Assembly (NCBI GenBank): GCA_958295725.1
Contig: OY282368.1
Location: 2,502,001 to 2,566,000, forward strand
DNA: 64,000 bases
Source: an uncultured Alphaproteobacteria bacterium
GTDB taxonomy: Bacteria; Pseudomonadota; Alphaproteobacteria; UBA2966
Direction of reading: 5' to 3'
Under the pieces are notes generated by a model. That model searched no databases. It had not been told where the DNA came from and saw nothing but the letters and a program-made list of their open reading frames with translations. Numbering within the stretch: position 1 is the stretch's first letter; each line of letters begins with the position of its first letter. Of the stretch, positions 47,516-55,430 are shown one piece after another. The translations under genes were made by a program, and so were the position numbers.

Positions 47516-47938
47516 TCAACGCGATCCTCGGCCGTGGACCGTCACCGCGCCCGCTTCGGGATCGACCGTGACCCGCTCGCCGGTCCGGATCGCGTTCGTG
47601 ATGTCGACCTCGAAGCGATCGATCAGGGCAACGCCTCCGAACGCGGCGCCCTGGGCCATGATCGGATTGGCGAAGTTCAGCAACAGGGCCAGGGGGCACA
47701 TGCCGCGGGCCGCCATTTCCCGCAGCATCCACGCCGTCGCCACGCCGCCCTTGGCGACGTTGAGCGCCAGCACCCTGCCCACGTAGCTCCGCCCGGCGAG
47801 TTTGTGCGTCGGTCGGGAGAAAACACCCTCCAGACGATCGAGGTCGTAACGGGCGCTGAAGTTGTCGTCGGCCACCAGCGCCTCGCCCGTCACCTTGGGG
47901 CCGATCCCGACATGGCCTCTGAGGATGCGATCGGCCAT
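47516..47938 (-). CDS. Aconitase X swivel domain (small subunit, DUF126)
   Basis: A 140-residue swivel-domain protein. ADRILRGHVGIGPKVTGEAL and GGVATAWMLREMAARGMCPL, then FANPIMAQGAAFGG, are DUF126 blocks. In bacteria it pairs with the DUF521 subunit to form an iron-sulfur dehydratase, shown for cis-3-hydroxy-L-proline. The ATG at 47938 overlaps the stop of the large subunit by one base (TGATG), giving equal translation. Confidence 0.92.
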   Translation of the reverse strand: MADRILRGHVGIGPKVTGEALVADDNFSARYDLDRLEGVFSRPTHKLAGRSYVGRVLALNVAKGGVATAWMLREMAARGMCPLALLLNFANPIMAQGAAFGGVALIDRFEVDITNAIRTGERVTVDPEAGAVTVHGRGSR

Positions 47939-49185
47939 CACACGATCCTCCCTGCCACGGCCGAATCGATGCAATGCTCCATGGTGCCGAGCACCGGTTC
48001 GTAGCCGTAGCCGCCGAGGATATTGACGATCTTGGCCGAGTTGCTCATCAGGCGCCGCCAGCCGTTGGCCTCACCGATCTCGCGGGCGTGCATCTGATAG
48101 AAGCACACGCCTTCGAGCACGACGGCCCCGGAGGCCTCGATCGTCCCGGTGATGCCCATGCGGTCGCACGCCGCCTTGATCTCGGGCGACGTCGCGGCCA
48201 GTACCGTGACGTCGGGATGAACCGAGCGGTCGCGGAGCAGTAGCCCCACCTGCTGCATCTCGACCAGGGACAACTGCGGCGCGGCGAAGACGACCACGTC
48301 CAGCTTGTCGTCGCCCGGCCGATAGGCGCTATAGACCCCGTCGATATCGGCGCGGGCGATCACCGCGGCGTCGGGCGGCGCACCCTCGAATACCGACGCG
48401 AGGTCCGGCGCCTCGGGCGTGACGCCGACCATGTGGAAGAGGGGGGTCGAACCGAAGCTCGCCAGCGCCGCGCCGAACTGCTTGAGCTGGTCGGACGTGG
48501 GCGCGCCGTCGACGCCGACGATCACCGGGACCTCCCAGTACGAGCTCTGCGCGCGACCGACGATGGCTCCGGCCGCGCCCCAGTCAGACAGGGACTCGGG
48601 CCGGCATCGGAGCTCCCACAAATTGGTGCCGCGCCGATGCTCGTCGAGATGGAACCCGTACCGCGGCACGCGGCCGGTGAGCGCCGCGGCCAAGGCCGAA
48701 GGGCCGCCCTGGAAGTTCGTGCGCGCGCCCATCACGCTGTTGGCATAGATCGACGAGCCCGTGTCGCCGTAGGCCAGGTGCTCGCCCAGGACCGGCGGCA
48801 GGATGGTCTGATAGTTGATGCAGGTCTGGGTGATGAGAATGCCGAGGTTCCGAAGGGCGGCGCTGAGGCGCCGTTCCTGGGCGACGAATTCCCGCGGGTG
48901 ATTGATACGGTCCGCCTTGGCGAAGTCGCATCCGAGCGGATCGGTCACGGTCGGCACCAGCACCCGTCGCTCGTCCTCGGGATACGCGCCGAGCATCTCA
49001 AGGTACCCGAGCCCGGCCTCGCCGGTGGATTCGGTATCCGCCATGAGATGGACATGGCTAACTTCCACCAGATCCTCGGCATCGAAGAATCCGCCCACCT
49101 GGAGGATGTGCTCCATGGAGAGTTTGCGCGGCTCGCCCAACTCGCCTGCGAGCATCGCCCGTTCTTCGCCGTTCAGCTTGACCAT
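47938..49185 (-). CDS. Aconitase X catalytic domain protein (DUF521, large subunit)
   Basis: A 415-residue subunit of an aconitase-superfamily dehydratase. Conserved pieces are EPRKLSMEHILQVGGFFDAE, ILITQTCINYQTILPPVLGE with a probable cluster Cys, GDTGSSIYANSVMGARTNFQ, and the VLEGVCFYQ and YEPVLGTMEHC Cys segments. Known two-subunit bacterial members act on cis-3-hydroxy-L-proline. The ATG at 49185 follows GGGAGAAG; the open frame to 49278 is an unneeded extension. It heads the operon acnX large-small-two unknowns-hydroxyacid dehydrogenase. Confidence 0.92.
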   Translation of the reverse strand: MVKLNGEERAMLAGELGEPRKLSMEHILQVGGFFDAEDLVEVSHVHLMADTESTGEAGLGYLEMLGAYPEDERRVLVPTVTDPLGCDFAKADRINHPREFVAQERRLSAALRNLGILITQTCINYQTILPPVLGEHLAYGDTGSSIYANSVMGARTNFQGGPSALAAALTGRVPRYGFHLDEHRRGTNLWELRCRPESLSDWGAAGAIVGRAQSSYWEVPVIVGVDGAPTSDQLKQFGAALASFGSTPLFHMVGVTPEAPDLASVFEGAPPDAAVIARADIDGVYSAYRPGDDKLDVVVFAAPQLSLVEMQQVGLLLRDRSVHPDVTVLAATSPEIKAACDRMGITGTIEASGAVVLEGVCFYQMHAREIGEANGWRRLMSNSAKIVNILGGYGYEPVLGTMEHCIDSAVAGRIV

Positions 49186-49316
49186 GTCTTCTCCCGCAAG
49201 GGGGGCCGGCTCGGGCGCCGGGACGTCGGCTCGCTTCTTCGCCGACCCGCTGCCCTTATAATGAGTGACGCCCGGCAACGCACGCCCGGGCCGATCCAGG
49301 GGACAGGGAAGACACG

Positions 49317-50123
49317 TTGAGCGATTCCGGGACTTACGAGGTCTACGCCATCCGTTACGGGACCTTCGCGGAGCGTCGGCGCCGCGACAACTTCATCACG
49401 CCGCCGGACCCCCACGAGGGAATCATGCCGATCGACTATTTCGTCTGGGCCATCGTCAACGACGACCGCGCCGTCGTCGTCGATACCGGGTTCGATGCCG
49501 AAGAGGGCGCGCGGCGCGGCCGCACGGTCGAGCGCTTGCCGCGCGAGGGGCTCGGCATGATCGGCGTCGATGCCGCGCGGGTGGAGGACGTCGTCATCAC
49601 TCATCTGCATTACGACCACGCCGGCACGCTGGGCGACTTCCCGGCCGCGCGGTTTCACATCCAGGACAGCGAAGTCACCTACGCCACTGGACGCCACATG
49701 TGTCGGCCGGCGTTCGGGAACGCGTACACGTGCGATCACGTCGTCGAGCTGGTGAAACGGGTGTTCGCCGGGCGCGTCGCGTTTCACGACGGCGACGGCG
49801 AGGTGGCTCCGGGGATCACGGTCCATCACGTGGGCGGCCATACCATGGGCCTGCAGTTCGTCCGTGTGATGACCGGGCGGGGCCCGCTGGTGCTGGCTTC
49901 CGACGCCGCCCACTTCTACGAGAACATGGACGCCGGCGCGCCGTTCCCCATCGTCTACAACGTCGCCGACATGCTGGAGGGGCACCAGCGCATGCGCGAC
50001 ATGGCCAAAAGCGCCGACCGCGTGATCCCTGGCCACGATCCCCTCGTCATGACGCGTTACCCGGCGCCCCGGTCCGACGTGGAAGGTGCGGTCGTCAGGC
50101 TCGACGTCGACCCGGGAACCTGA
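49317..50123 (+). CDS. Metallo-beta-lactamase-fold hydrolase (N-acyl homoserine lactonase family)
   Basis: A 268-residue dinuclear metallohydrolase. The metal motif THLHYDHAG (HxHxDH) is near residue 96, a second His is in VGGHTMGLQF, Asp in LASDAAHFYE and His in VIPGHDPLV. The family includes quorum-quenching lactonases, but substrate lactones differ and autoinducer breakdown is not proven. The start appears to be TTG at 49317 with CAGGGAAG upstream; there is no ATG in frame nearby. Divergent from acnX with a 131-bp shared upstream region. Confidence 0.88.
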   Translation: MSDSGTYEVYAIRYGTFAERRRRDNFITPPDPHEGIMPIDYFVWAIVNDDRAVVVDTGFDAEEGARRGRTVERLPREGLGMIGVDAARVEDVVITHLHYDHAGTLGDFPAARFHIQDSEVTYATGRHMCRPAFGNAYTCDHVVELVKRVFAGRVAFHDGDGEVAPGITVHHVGGHTMGLQFVRVMTGRGPLVLASDAAHFYENMDAGAPFPIVYNVADMLEGHQRMRDMAKSADRVIPGHDPLVMTRYPAPRSDVEGAVVRLDVDPGT

Positions 50124-50227
50124 TGCGGCGCTTCGTTGAAGCGGGGGCGGGCACCGTGTAGGTTCGCGCGTCCCGATACGCCGGTCCGGATCGAGACCGA
50201 ACGACAACCGCCAGGGGGGAAGGATAC

Positions 50228-51127
50228 ATGAGCAAGATCGAACAAGTGGGTTTCATCGGCCTCGGCCTCATGGGCGCGTCGATGGCCAACAACCTGCTCA
50301 AGGCAGGCTTCAGGGTGAAGGGATACGATCCCCTTCCCGGTTCCGGAGACCACGTGAAGGCCAATGGCGGCGAGATCGTCGACACGCCCGGCGCCACCGG
50401 CGAGGGATCGCAGCTCGTCATCGTCATGGTGCCCGACGTGCCCGAGGTCGACGCCGTGCTAAACGGCGACCACGGGCTGCTGAAGAGCCCGGGCGACGGA
50501 CGCATCGTCATGGTCATGTGCACGATCGATCCGGGCGCCGTTCTCGAGTTCGCCGGGCAGGCGAAGGCCGCGGGCTGGGGCTATGTCGATTCGCCGGTAG
50601 GCCGGACGGCGGACGATGCCCGGGACGGCACGTCGATGTTCATGGCAGCCGGTTCGGCGGAGGACAAGGCCGCCGCCATGCCGGTGCTCGAGGCCATGGG
50701 CACGACGATCATCGACTGCGGCGACGTGGGCCACGGCATGACCTGCAAGATCGTCAACAACTTCATGTCGACGGTCGGCGCCGTGGTGCTCGCCGAGGCG
50801 TTGAGGCTCGCCGAATCGGGGGGCGTGGGTCCCGACAAGGCGCTCGAAGTGATCAACGGCACTATCGCGGGCAACGGGCACTCGCGGCAGCATTTCCCGA
50901 ACAAGGCGCTGGCGGGCAACCTCGATCCCGGCTTCGCGGTCAAGCACGCGCGAAAGGACGTCAACATCGCGCGCATGGTGATGGAACGGGAGGGCTTGCC
51001 CGGCTACACCCCGACCGCCGCGCTCGCGGCCTATGACGCGGCGCTGGAGCGGGGCCATGGAGACAACGACTGGAGCGACCTCTACAACGTGATCGACGAG
51101 GTCTGGCGGGAGAACAGGAAGGACTAG
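50228..51127 (+). CDS. Beta-hydroxyacid dehydrogenase (second copy type)
   Basis: A 299-residue NAD(P)-dependent dehydrogenase with GFIGLGLMGASMANN at 8-22, the substrate loop YVDSPVGRTADDARDG near 120, and catalytic Lys in MTCKIVNNFMSTVG. The closest named relatives would be 3-hydroxyisobutyrate, sulfolactaldehyde or tartronate semialdehyde reductases. It has a strong ribosome site (GGGGGGAAGG). It differs clearly from the 45680 gene, so the two probably reduce different substrates. Confidence 0.9.
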   Translation: MSKIEQVGFIGLGLMGASMANNLLKAGFRVKGYDPLPGSGDHVKANGGEIVDTPGATGEGSQLVIVMVPDVPEVDAVLNGDHGLLKSPGDGRIVMVMCTIDPGAVLEFAGQAKAAGWGYVDSPVGRTADDARDGTSMFMAAGSAEDKAAAMPVLEAMGTTIIDCGDVGHGMTCKIVNNFMSTVGAVVLAEALRLAESGGVGPDKALEVINGTIAGNGHSRQHFPNKALAGNLDPGFAVKHARKDVNIARMVMEREGLPGYTPTAALAAYDAALERGHGDNDWSDLYNVIDEVWRENRKD

Positions 51128-51147
51128 GCGCGCGAACGTGCGCCTCC

Positions 51148-52440
51148 CTACCCCGCGACGATGATCTCGTGGGGCAGCGTCGTGAAGCGCTCCAGTCCGG
51201 TTTCGGTGACTCGGGTCGTGTCCTCCATGTGCATCCCGCCGTGCTCGGGGTGCCGGTAGAAGACCTCGAAGTTGACCATGGTGTCGGTCTCCATGACCCA
51301 GCCGTCGGCCGCGTCCTCCGGCGTCCCGAAGTCGAAGACGTTGAGCCCGATCGGGTGGTAGATCACCGTGGCGCCTTCGGTGGGCAGATCGCTTTTCTCG
51401 AACACCTCCATGCCCCTGCGCTCCAGGTCGGCGGAGTGCGCGCCGGCCTTGAGATTGTCCTCGCCCGCCGCGACCGCCTCCTTCACGACGTCGTGCATCA
51501 TCCGCTGATAGGCGCTCGCCTCTCCCACCGAGGCGGTTCGCGCGCTGTCCGCGTGATACATCCGGTAGAGGCAGATGCAGTCGAGGATCACCGTCTGGCC
51601 GCGCTCGAAGGTCATGCGTTCGGTGTAGTCGTGATCGAGGACGAACGACCCGTCCGGGCCGGCGCCGAAGAGCATGCCGCGCTCTCCCAGCCACTTGCCG
51701 CCGCCGCGCTGCACCGCGTCGCGATAGGCGTTCACCATCTCCATGCAGGAACGGCCTTCCTTGACGGCGGCACCCGCGGCGCGAACGGCGTTCTCGTTGA
51801 CGACGATCCCCCGCTTGAGGATCTCGATCTCGGGCCCGGTCTTGACCAGACGGACGCGCCTGAACGCCCGCTTGCCGTCGACGACCTCAAGACGCGGGCC
51901 GATCCTTTCCCGGACTTCCCCGCCCATACGCAGGTCGTCGAAACCGACGCGCAGGCGACCCTTGGGCATCTCCGTTTCGATGAAGTCGATCACGGAATCG
52001 TAGTACGTCGCCTTGCGCCGGGGTAGCGTGGCCTCGTAGAGCTCCCGGAGGGGTCCGTGCAGCTCGGTCCCGAGTCCCATTCCCCCGTGGACCTTCTTGA
52101 GCATGGTGGAGATCGCCGTCCACTCCGTTCCGTAGAAGCGCGTCTCCATCCACGTCGGATGGGTCAGGCAGTACGTCATGTCGTACTCGCCGGTGATCAG
52201 CGTCGGCGGAATGCCGTCGTGGCGCGGGTAGACGGCGCACGCCCACGGTTCGTAGAAGTGGGCCAGCACCGAATCGGGCGCGTGCCCGGACAGGTAGTAG
52301 AGGTTCTCGTCCTCGGACGCGAACAGGGCGTCGAGGCCGTCCTCCGCCATGATTCCCTTCGCCCGTTCGTGGTTGACGAAACAGACGGGCTCCGGCGGTG
52401 CGAACGGTCGGACGTCGTCGTATGCTTCGGCGTGGGCCAT
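51148..52440 (-). CDS. M24 family metallopeptidase-fold protein
   Basis: A 430-residue protein of the creatinase/aminopeptidase P fold. The five metal ligands of the pita-bread domain are all visible: Asp in VILDCICLY, Asp in YHADSARTA, His in VIYHPIGLN, Glu in VNFEVFYRH and Glu in GMHMEDTTR. So it is probably an active metalloenzyme. M24 relatives include Xaa-Pro peptidases, ectoine hydrolase and the DMSP lyase DddP; I cannot choose among these from sequence. No signal peptide. Confidence 0.88.
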   Translation of the reverse strand: MAHAEAYDDVRPFAPPEPVCFVNHERAKGIMAEDGLDALFASEDENLYYLSGHAPDSVLAHFYEPWACAVYPRHDGIPPTLITGEYDMTYCLTHPTWMETRFYGTEWTAISTMLKKVHGGMGLGTELHGPLRELYEATLPRRKATYYDSVIDFIETEMPKGRLRVGFDDLRMGGEVRERIGPRLEVVDGKRAFRRVRLVKTGPEIEILKRGIVVNENAVRAAGAAVKEGRSCMEMVNAYRDAVQRGGGKWLGERGMLFGAGPDGSFVLDHDYTERMTFERGQTVILDCICLYRMYHADSARTASVGEASAYQRMMHDVVKEAVAAGEDNLKAGAHSADLERRGMEVFEKSDLPTEGATVIYHPIGLNVFDFGTPEDAADGWVMETDTMVNFEVFYRHPEHGGMHMEDTTRVTETGLERFTTLPHEIIVAG

Positions 52441-52506
52441 GGCTCGGCTTTCCTCGATGATTCCGGCGCTACGGTAGCACCCGCGCCCGCCGAATCGAAG
52501 CGGGCG

Positions 52507-54351
52507 TCACCGTATCCGCCGCCGCACCGAGGTCATGGCACCGAACGGGTCCGGGTTCCGCAGCCGCTCCCGGCTTTCCCCGTCGTCCCCCAGGTGCCAG
52601 TCGAACCACGCCTTCGCGTACCAGTCGCGGACCGCGTGCGGCAAGTACACTTCGCCCGCTTCGCCGATCTCGGCCCAACCCAGCTGGGTGTAGCGTTCGC
52701 CGGGTTCCGCCTTCGGCGGACCGAAAGCCGCGGCGCCGGTCGGCTTGCGAGTACGTTCCGGCGACGGGCCGAAAGGCAGCTCGCCGCGCCGGAACGCCGG
52801 CCACGGGAACAGCCGCGCGAAGTCCTCGGCGACGGTGAAGTGGTCGGTGTCGCGCACGATCACCAGCACGCGGTCGGCGGTCGCGCGTCGCCACGCGCTC
52901 AACGCCACCGGCTGCGGGTTCTCCGCCCGATCCGGGGCGGCGCGCTCGGGCGCCAGCGGAAAGGCCTCCGCGGGGTCGCCCCCGGCCGCCGCCACCGCCG
53001 ACTGAAACAACCCGACGAATACCCTCTGCACGAAGTCGTCCTCGTCGCCAATCATGATCAGCAGCGGCTTGCGGCTACCCGTCGGCAGCGTATCGCCGCC
53101 GTCCCGCGTTTCGCCAGCGCCGAACATCTCTTCGGGCGTCCAGGTGAAGGGCGGGGCGTTGTTGAGGCTCATCGCCGCGGCCACGCCCGGCAGATGGTTC
53201 GCCGCCAGTTGCGCGGTCATGGAGCCGAGCGAATGTCCGGCGACTCCCACCCGTTCGGAGTCGACGCGCCCCGCCAGCAGGCCGCACAGGTCGCGGGCGG
53301 CGCTGGTCGCGCCCCTCGCCGCCAGGGCGGCGCGGCAGGTCTCCGTGTCGGCGCCGAGCAAGCGCACGGTGCGCAGCAGCAACCCCAGATCGGCGACGCG
53401 CTGGCGGAACAGGTTACGCATCATGGTGGTGGCGCGCGTCACGCCGCCGGGAACGATTCTCTCCGCCGGCGGGTCGAATCCGGGCGGCGGCGCAAACCCC
53501 CGGCCCTCGCGCCCGAACAGCAGGCGGTAGAAGTAGGGCACGACTCTGACCTCGCCCAGAAGCAGCGCGTAGGCCCGCTCCAGCTCCTCGGCCGACGCCT
53601 GTTTCGCGAACGGCGAATCGGGGTCGTGGAACACCAGCGGCAGGCCGCCGTCCGAGATGAAAGTGGGCGCCGCCACCACGTATCCATGGGAGGCGAGAAA
53701 CTCACCCAGCGAGCTCCACATACCGTGGTTGCCGGCGAGCCCGTGGGCGAGAAGGATCAACGGGAATCTGCCTTCCGCCGGCCGCGCGTCCTGCCAGGCG
53801 CCGCGCGGCATGTCGAGAATCCGCCGGCCGATGTCGGCATGGACCGCGCTTCGGGTCTCGTCGTCGGCCGCGGACAGAACGCCGCCGTCCGGCAGGCGGA
53901 CGAACTGGGGCATGACCACCTGAGCGCCGCCGCCGATCCGCCGCGACAGCGGGCCGCCTTCCCGGAAGAAGAAGTCGAAGTAGTTGGCGCGCCGCCCGCT
54001 GGCCGCGGGGAAGGGGGAGCGAGGTCCGGCGAGTCGCCCGCGCGCGGTGTCCGGGGTCGCCGGATACCAGAGATGGAACACGACCGTCCGTGTCTGCCCC
54101 GCGGCTTCGACCTGTCGCAGCAGGGCGCGGTATTCGGGGCGGCCGTAGGCGCCGTTCCAGGGATCGAAGCGCTGGTGGTTGTCGACGGCGAAGCCGGTGG
54201 CGGCGCCGACGGCGTAGTCGCCGTAAACGGCGCCCGCCGGCAAGGCGTCCAGCGATTGCCCCGCCACGCCCGGAATGCCGGCAGCCAGCGTCAGGGTGGC
54301 CAGCAACGCTGCGGCCGCGGTTCTCGATATCGAGTGGGTCATGCGCAACAT
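52507..54351 (-). CDS. Secreted alpha/beta hydrolase (PAF-acetylhydrolase-like)
   Basis: A 614-residue exported hydrolase. The ATG at 54351 has GGGAG 8 bases before it. A signal peptide (AAAALLATLTLAAGIPGVAG) is followed by a start-of-domain segment AVYGDYAVGAATGFAVDNHQ. The nucleophile elbow is VGVAGHSLGSMTAQ (GHSLG) near residue 370, and LILLAHGLAGNHGMWSSLG near 220 provides the oxyanion region. FVQRVF and VRDTDHFTV near the end may contribute the acid and His. It probably cleaves esters of lipids or polyesters in the periplasm; substrate unknown. Confidence 0.82.
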   Translation of the reverse strand: MLRMTHSISRTAAAALLATLTLAAGIPGVAGQSLDALPAGAVYGDYAVGAATGFAVDNHQRFDPWNGAYGRPEYRALLRQVEAAGQTRTVVFHLWYPATPDTARGRLAGPRSPFPAASGRRANYFDFFFREGGPLSRRIGGGAQVVMPQFVRLPDGGVLSAADDETRSAVHADIGRRILDMPRGAWQDARPAEGRFPLILLAHGLAGNHGMWSSLGEFLASHGYVVAAPTFISDGGLPLVFHDPDSPFAKQASAEELERAYALLLGEVRVVPYFYRLLFGREGRGFAPPPGFDPPAERIVPGGVTRATTMMRNLFRQRVADLGLLLRTVRLLGADTETCRAALAARGATSAARDLCGLLAGRVDSERVGVAGHSLGSMTAQLAANHLPGVAAAMSLNNAPPFTWTPEEMFGAGETRDGGDTLPTGSRKPLLIMIGDEDDFVQRVFVGLFQSAVAAAGGDPAEAFPLAPERAAPDRAENPQPVALSAWRRATADRVLVIVRDTDHFTVAEDFARLFPWPAFRRGELPFGPSPERTRKPTGAAAFGPPKAEPGERYTQLGWAEIGEAGEVYLPHAVRDWYAKAWFDWHLGDDGESRERLRNPDPFGAMTSVRRRIR

Positions 54352-54432
54352 TCCGTCGTCTCCCGAGTTTCCTGTTCGATGGCGCCGTTCGACGGACCGA
54401 TCCATACCGGCGCGGCGGACTCCCGGCGCCGC

Positions 54433-55209
54433 TCACCGCAACGTTTGATGGCCCGCGTCGATGTGGATGGATTGTCCCGTGATCGACCGGCCCATGGGGG
54501 AGCTGAGGAACAGTATCATAGCCGCGATCTCCTCCGGCCGCTGCATCCTGCCGAGAAGATTTCCCCCGACATAGCGTTCGGTCATGTGGTTCGCGCCGAC
54601 GTCGGCGGCCGCGGCGTGACGTTGGATCGTGCGCCGTATGCGGGGGCCGTCGACCGATCCGGGCAGGATCGAATTGACGCATATGTCCTTGGGACCGAGC
54701 TCCACCGCCAGGGCCCGCGAAAAGCCGACGACGCCGGACTTCGCGGCAGCGTAGGGCGAACGCTCCGCCGCGCCGAGATGGCCGACGACGGACGACATGT
54801 TGACGATCACGCCGTTCCCGGTCCGCTCTATATGGGGGACGGCATGCCGGCAGACGTAGAACATGCCGTCGAGATCGACCTCCATGCAGCGCCGCCAGTC
54901 ATCGGGGTCTATGTCGACGACGGGCGCGATCGGTCCTGCGATGCCGGCGTTGTTGACCAACACGTCGAGACCTCCCATGGCGTCGGCGGCCGCCGCCACC
55001 ATCTCGCCGACGGAGGGTTCGTCCGCGACGTCGCAGACCATGGCGCCGGCCTCGGGATTTTCGGACAGGAACCGCGCCACGGCCTCGTCCGAAACGTCGC
55101 ACACGTACACGCTCGCCCCCTGGTCGAGGAATTCACGGGCGGTGACGGCGCCGATCCCGCCGGCGCCCGCCGTGATCAGGACCTTTCGGTCGGCGACATC
55201 GTACCGCAT
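54433..55209 (-). CDS. SDR family oxidoreductase
   Basis: A 258-residue classical SDR. Cofactor motif ITAGAGGIG at 12-20 (TGxxxGxG variant with Ala), NNAG near 89, catalytic Ser in VNMSSVVGHL and Tyr-x-x-x-Lys in YAAAK. The start ATG 55209 has GGGGGGAGC upstream; the open frame to 55599 is not supported. The gap 54352-54432 separates it from the upstream side of the hydrolase gene, so it precedes that gene in transcription. Substrate unknown. Confidence 0.92.
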   Translation of the reverse strand: MRYDVADRKVLITAGAGGIGAVTAREFLDQGASVYVCDVSDEAVARFLSENPEAGAMVCDVADEPSVGEMVAAAADAMGGLDVLVNNAGIAGPIAPVVDIDPDDWRRCMEVDLDGMFYVCRHAVPHIERTGNGVIVNMSSVVGHLGAAERSPYAAAKSGVVGFSRALAVELGPKDICVNSILPGSVDGPRIRRTIQRHAAAADVGANHMTERYVGGNLLGRMQRPEEIAAMILFLSSPMGRSITGQSIHIDAGHQTLR

Positions 55210-55430
55210 GTCGAAGCTCCCCCCTGGCTGTGGCGCAGCGACCATGCCGCCCCCGACCGGGACGCGCAAGCTCGTGTCCCGCTCCATACGAGACGGTTGG
55301 GCCTCTTGGGTTACTTGTCTCGCGGGGTATCGCGCCGGGGTTCGTCCGCCAGGGGGCGCCGCGACGAGGGGGCGCCGAAGCGCCCCCTCCCTCCCTTGCC
55401 ATTCCGCCTGCGGGGCGCGGCGCGGCGGCC

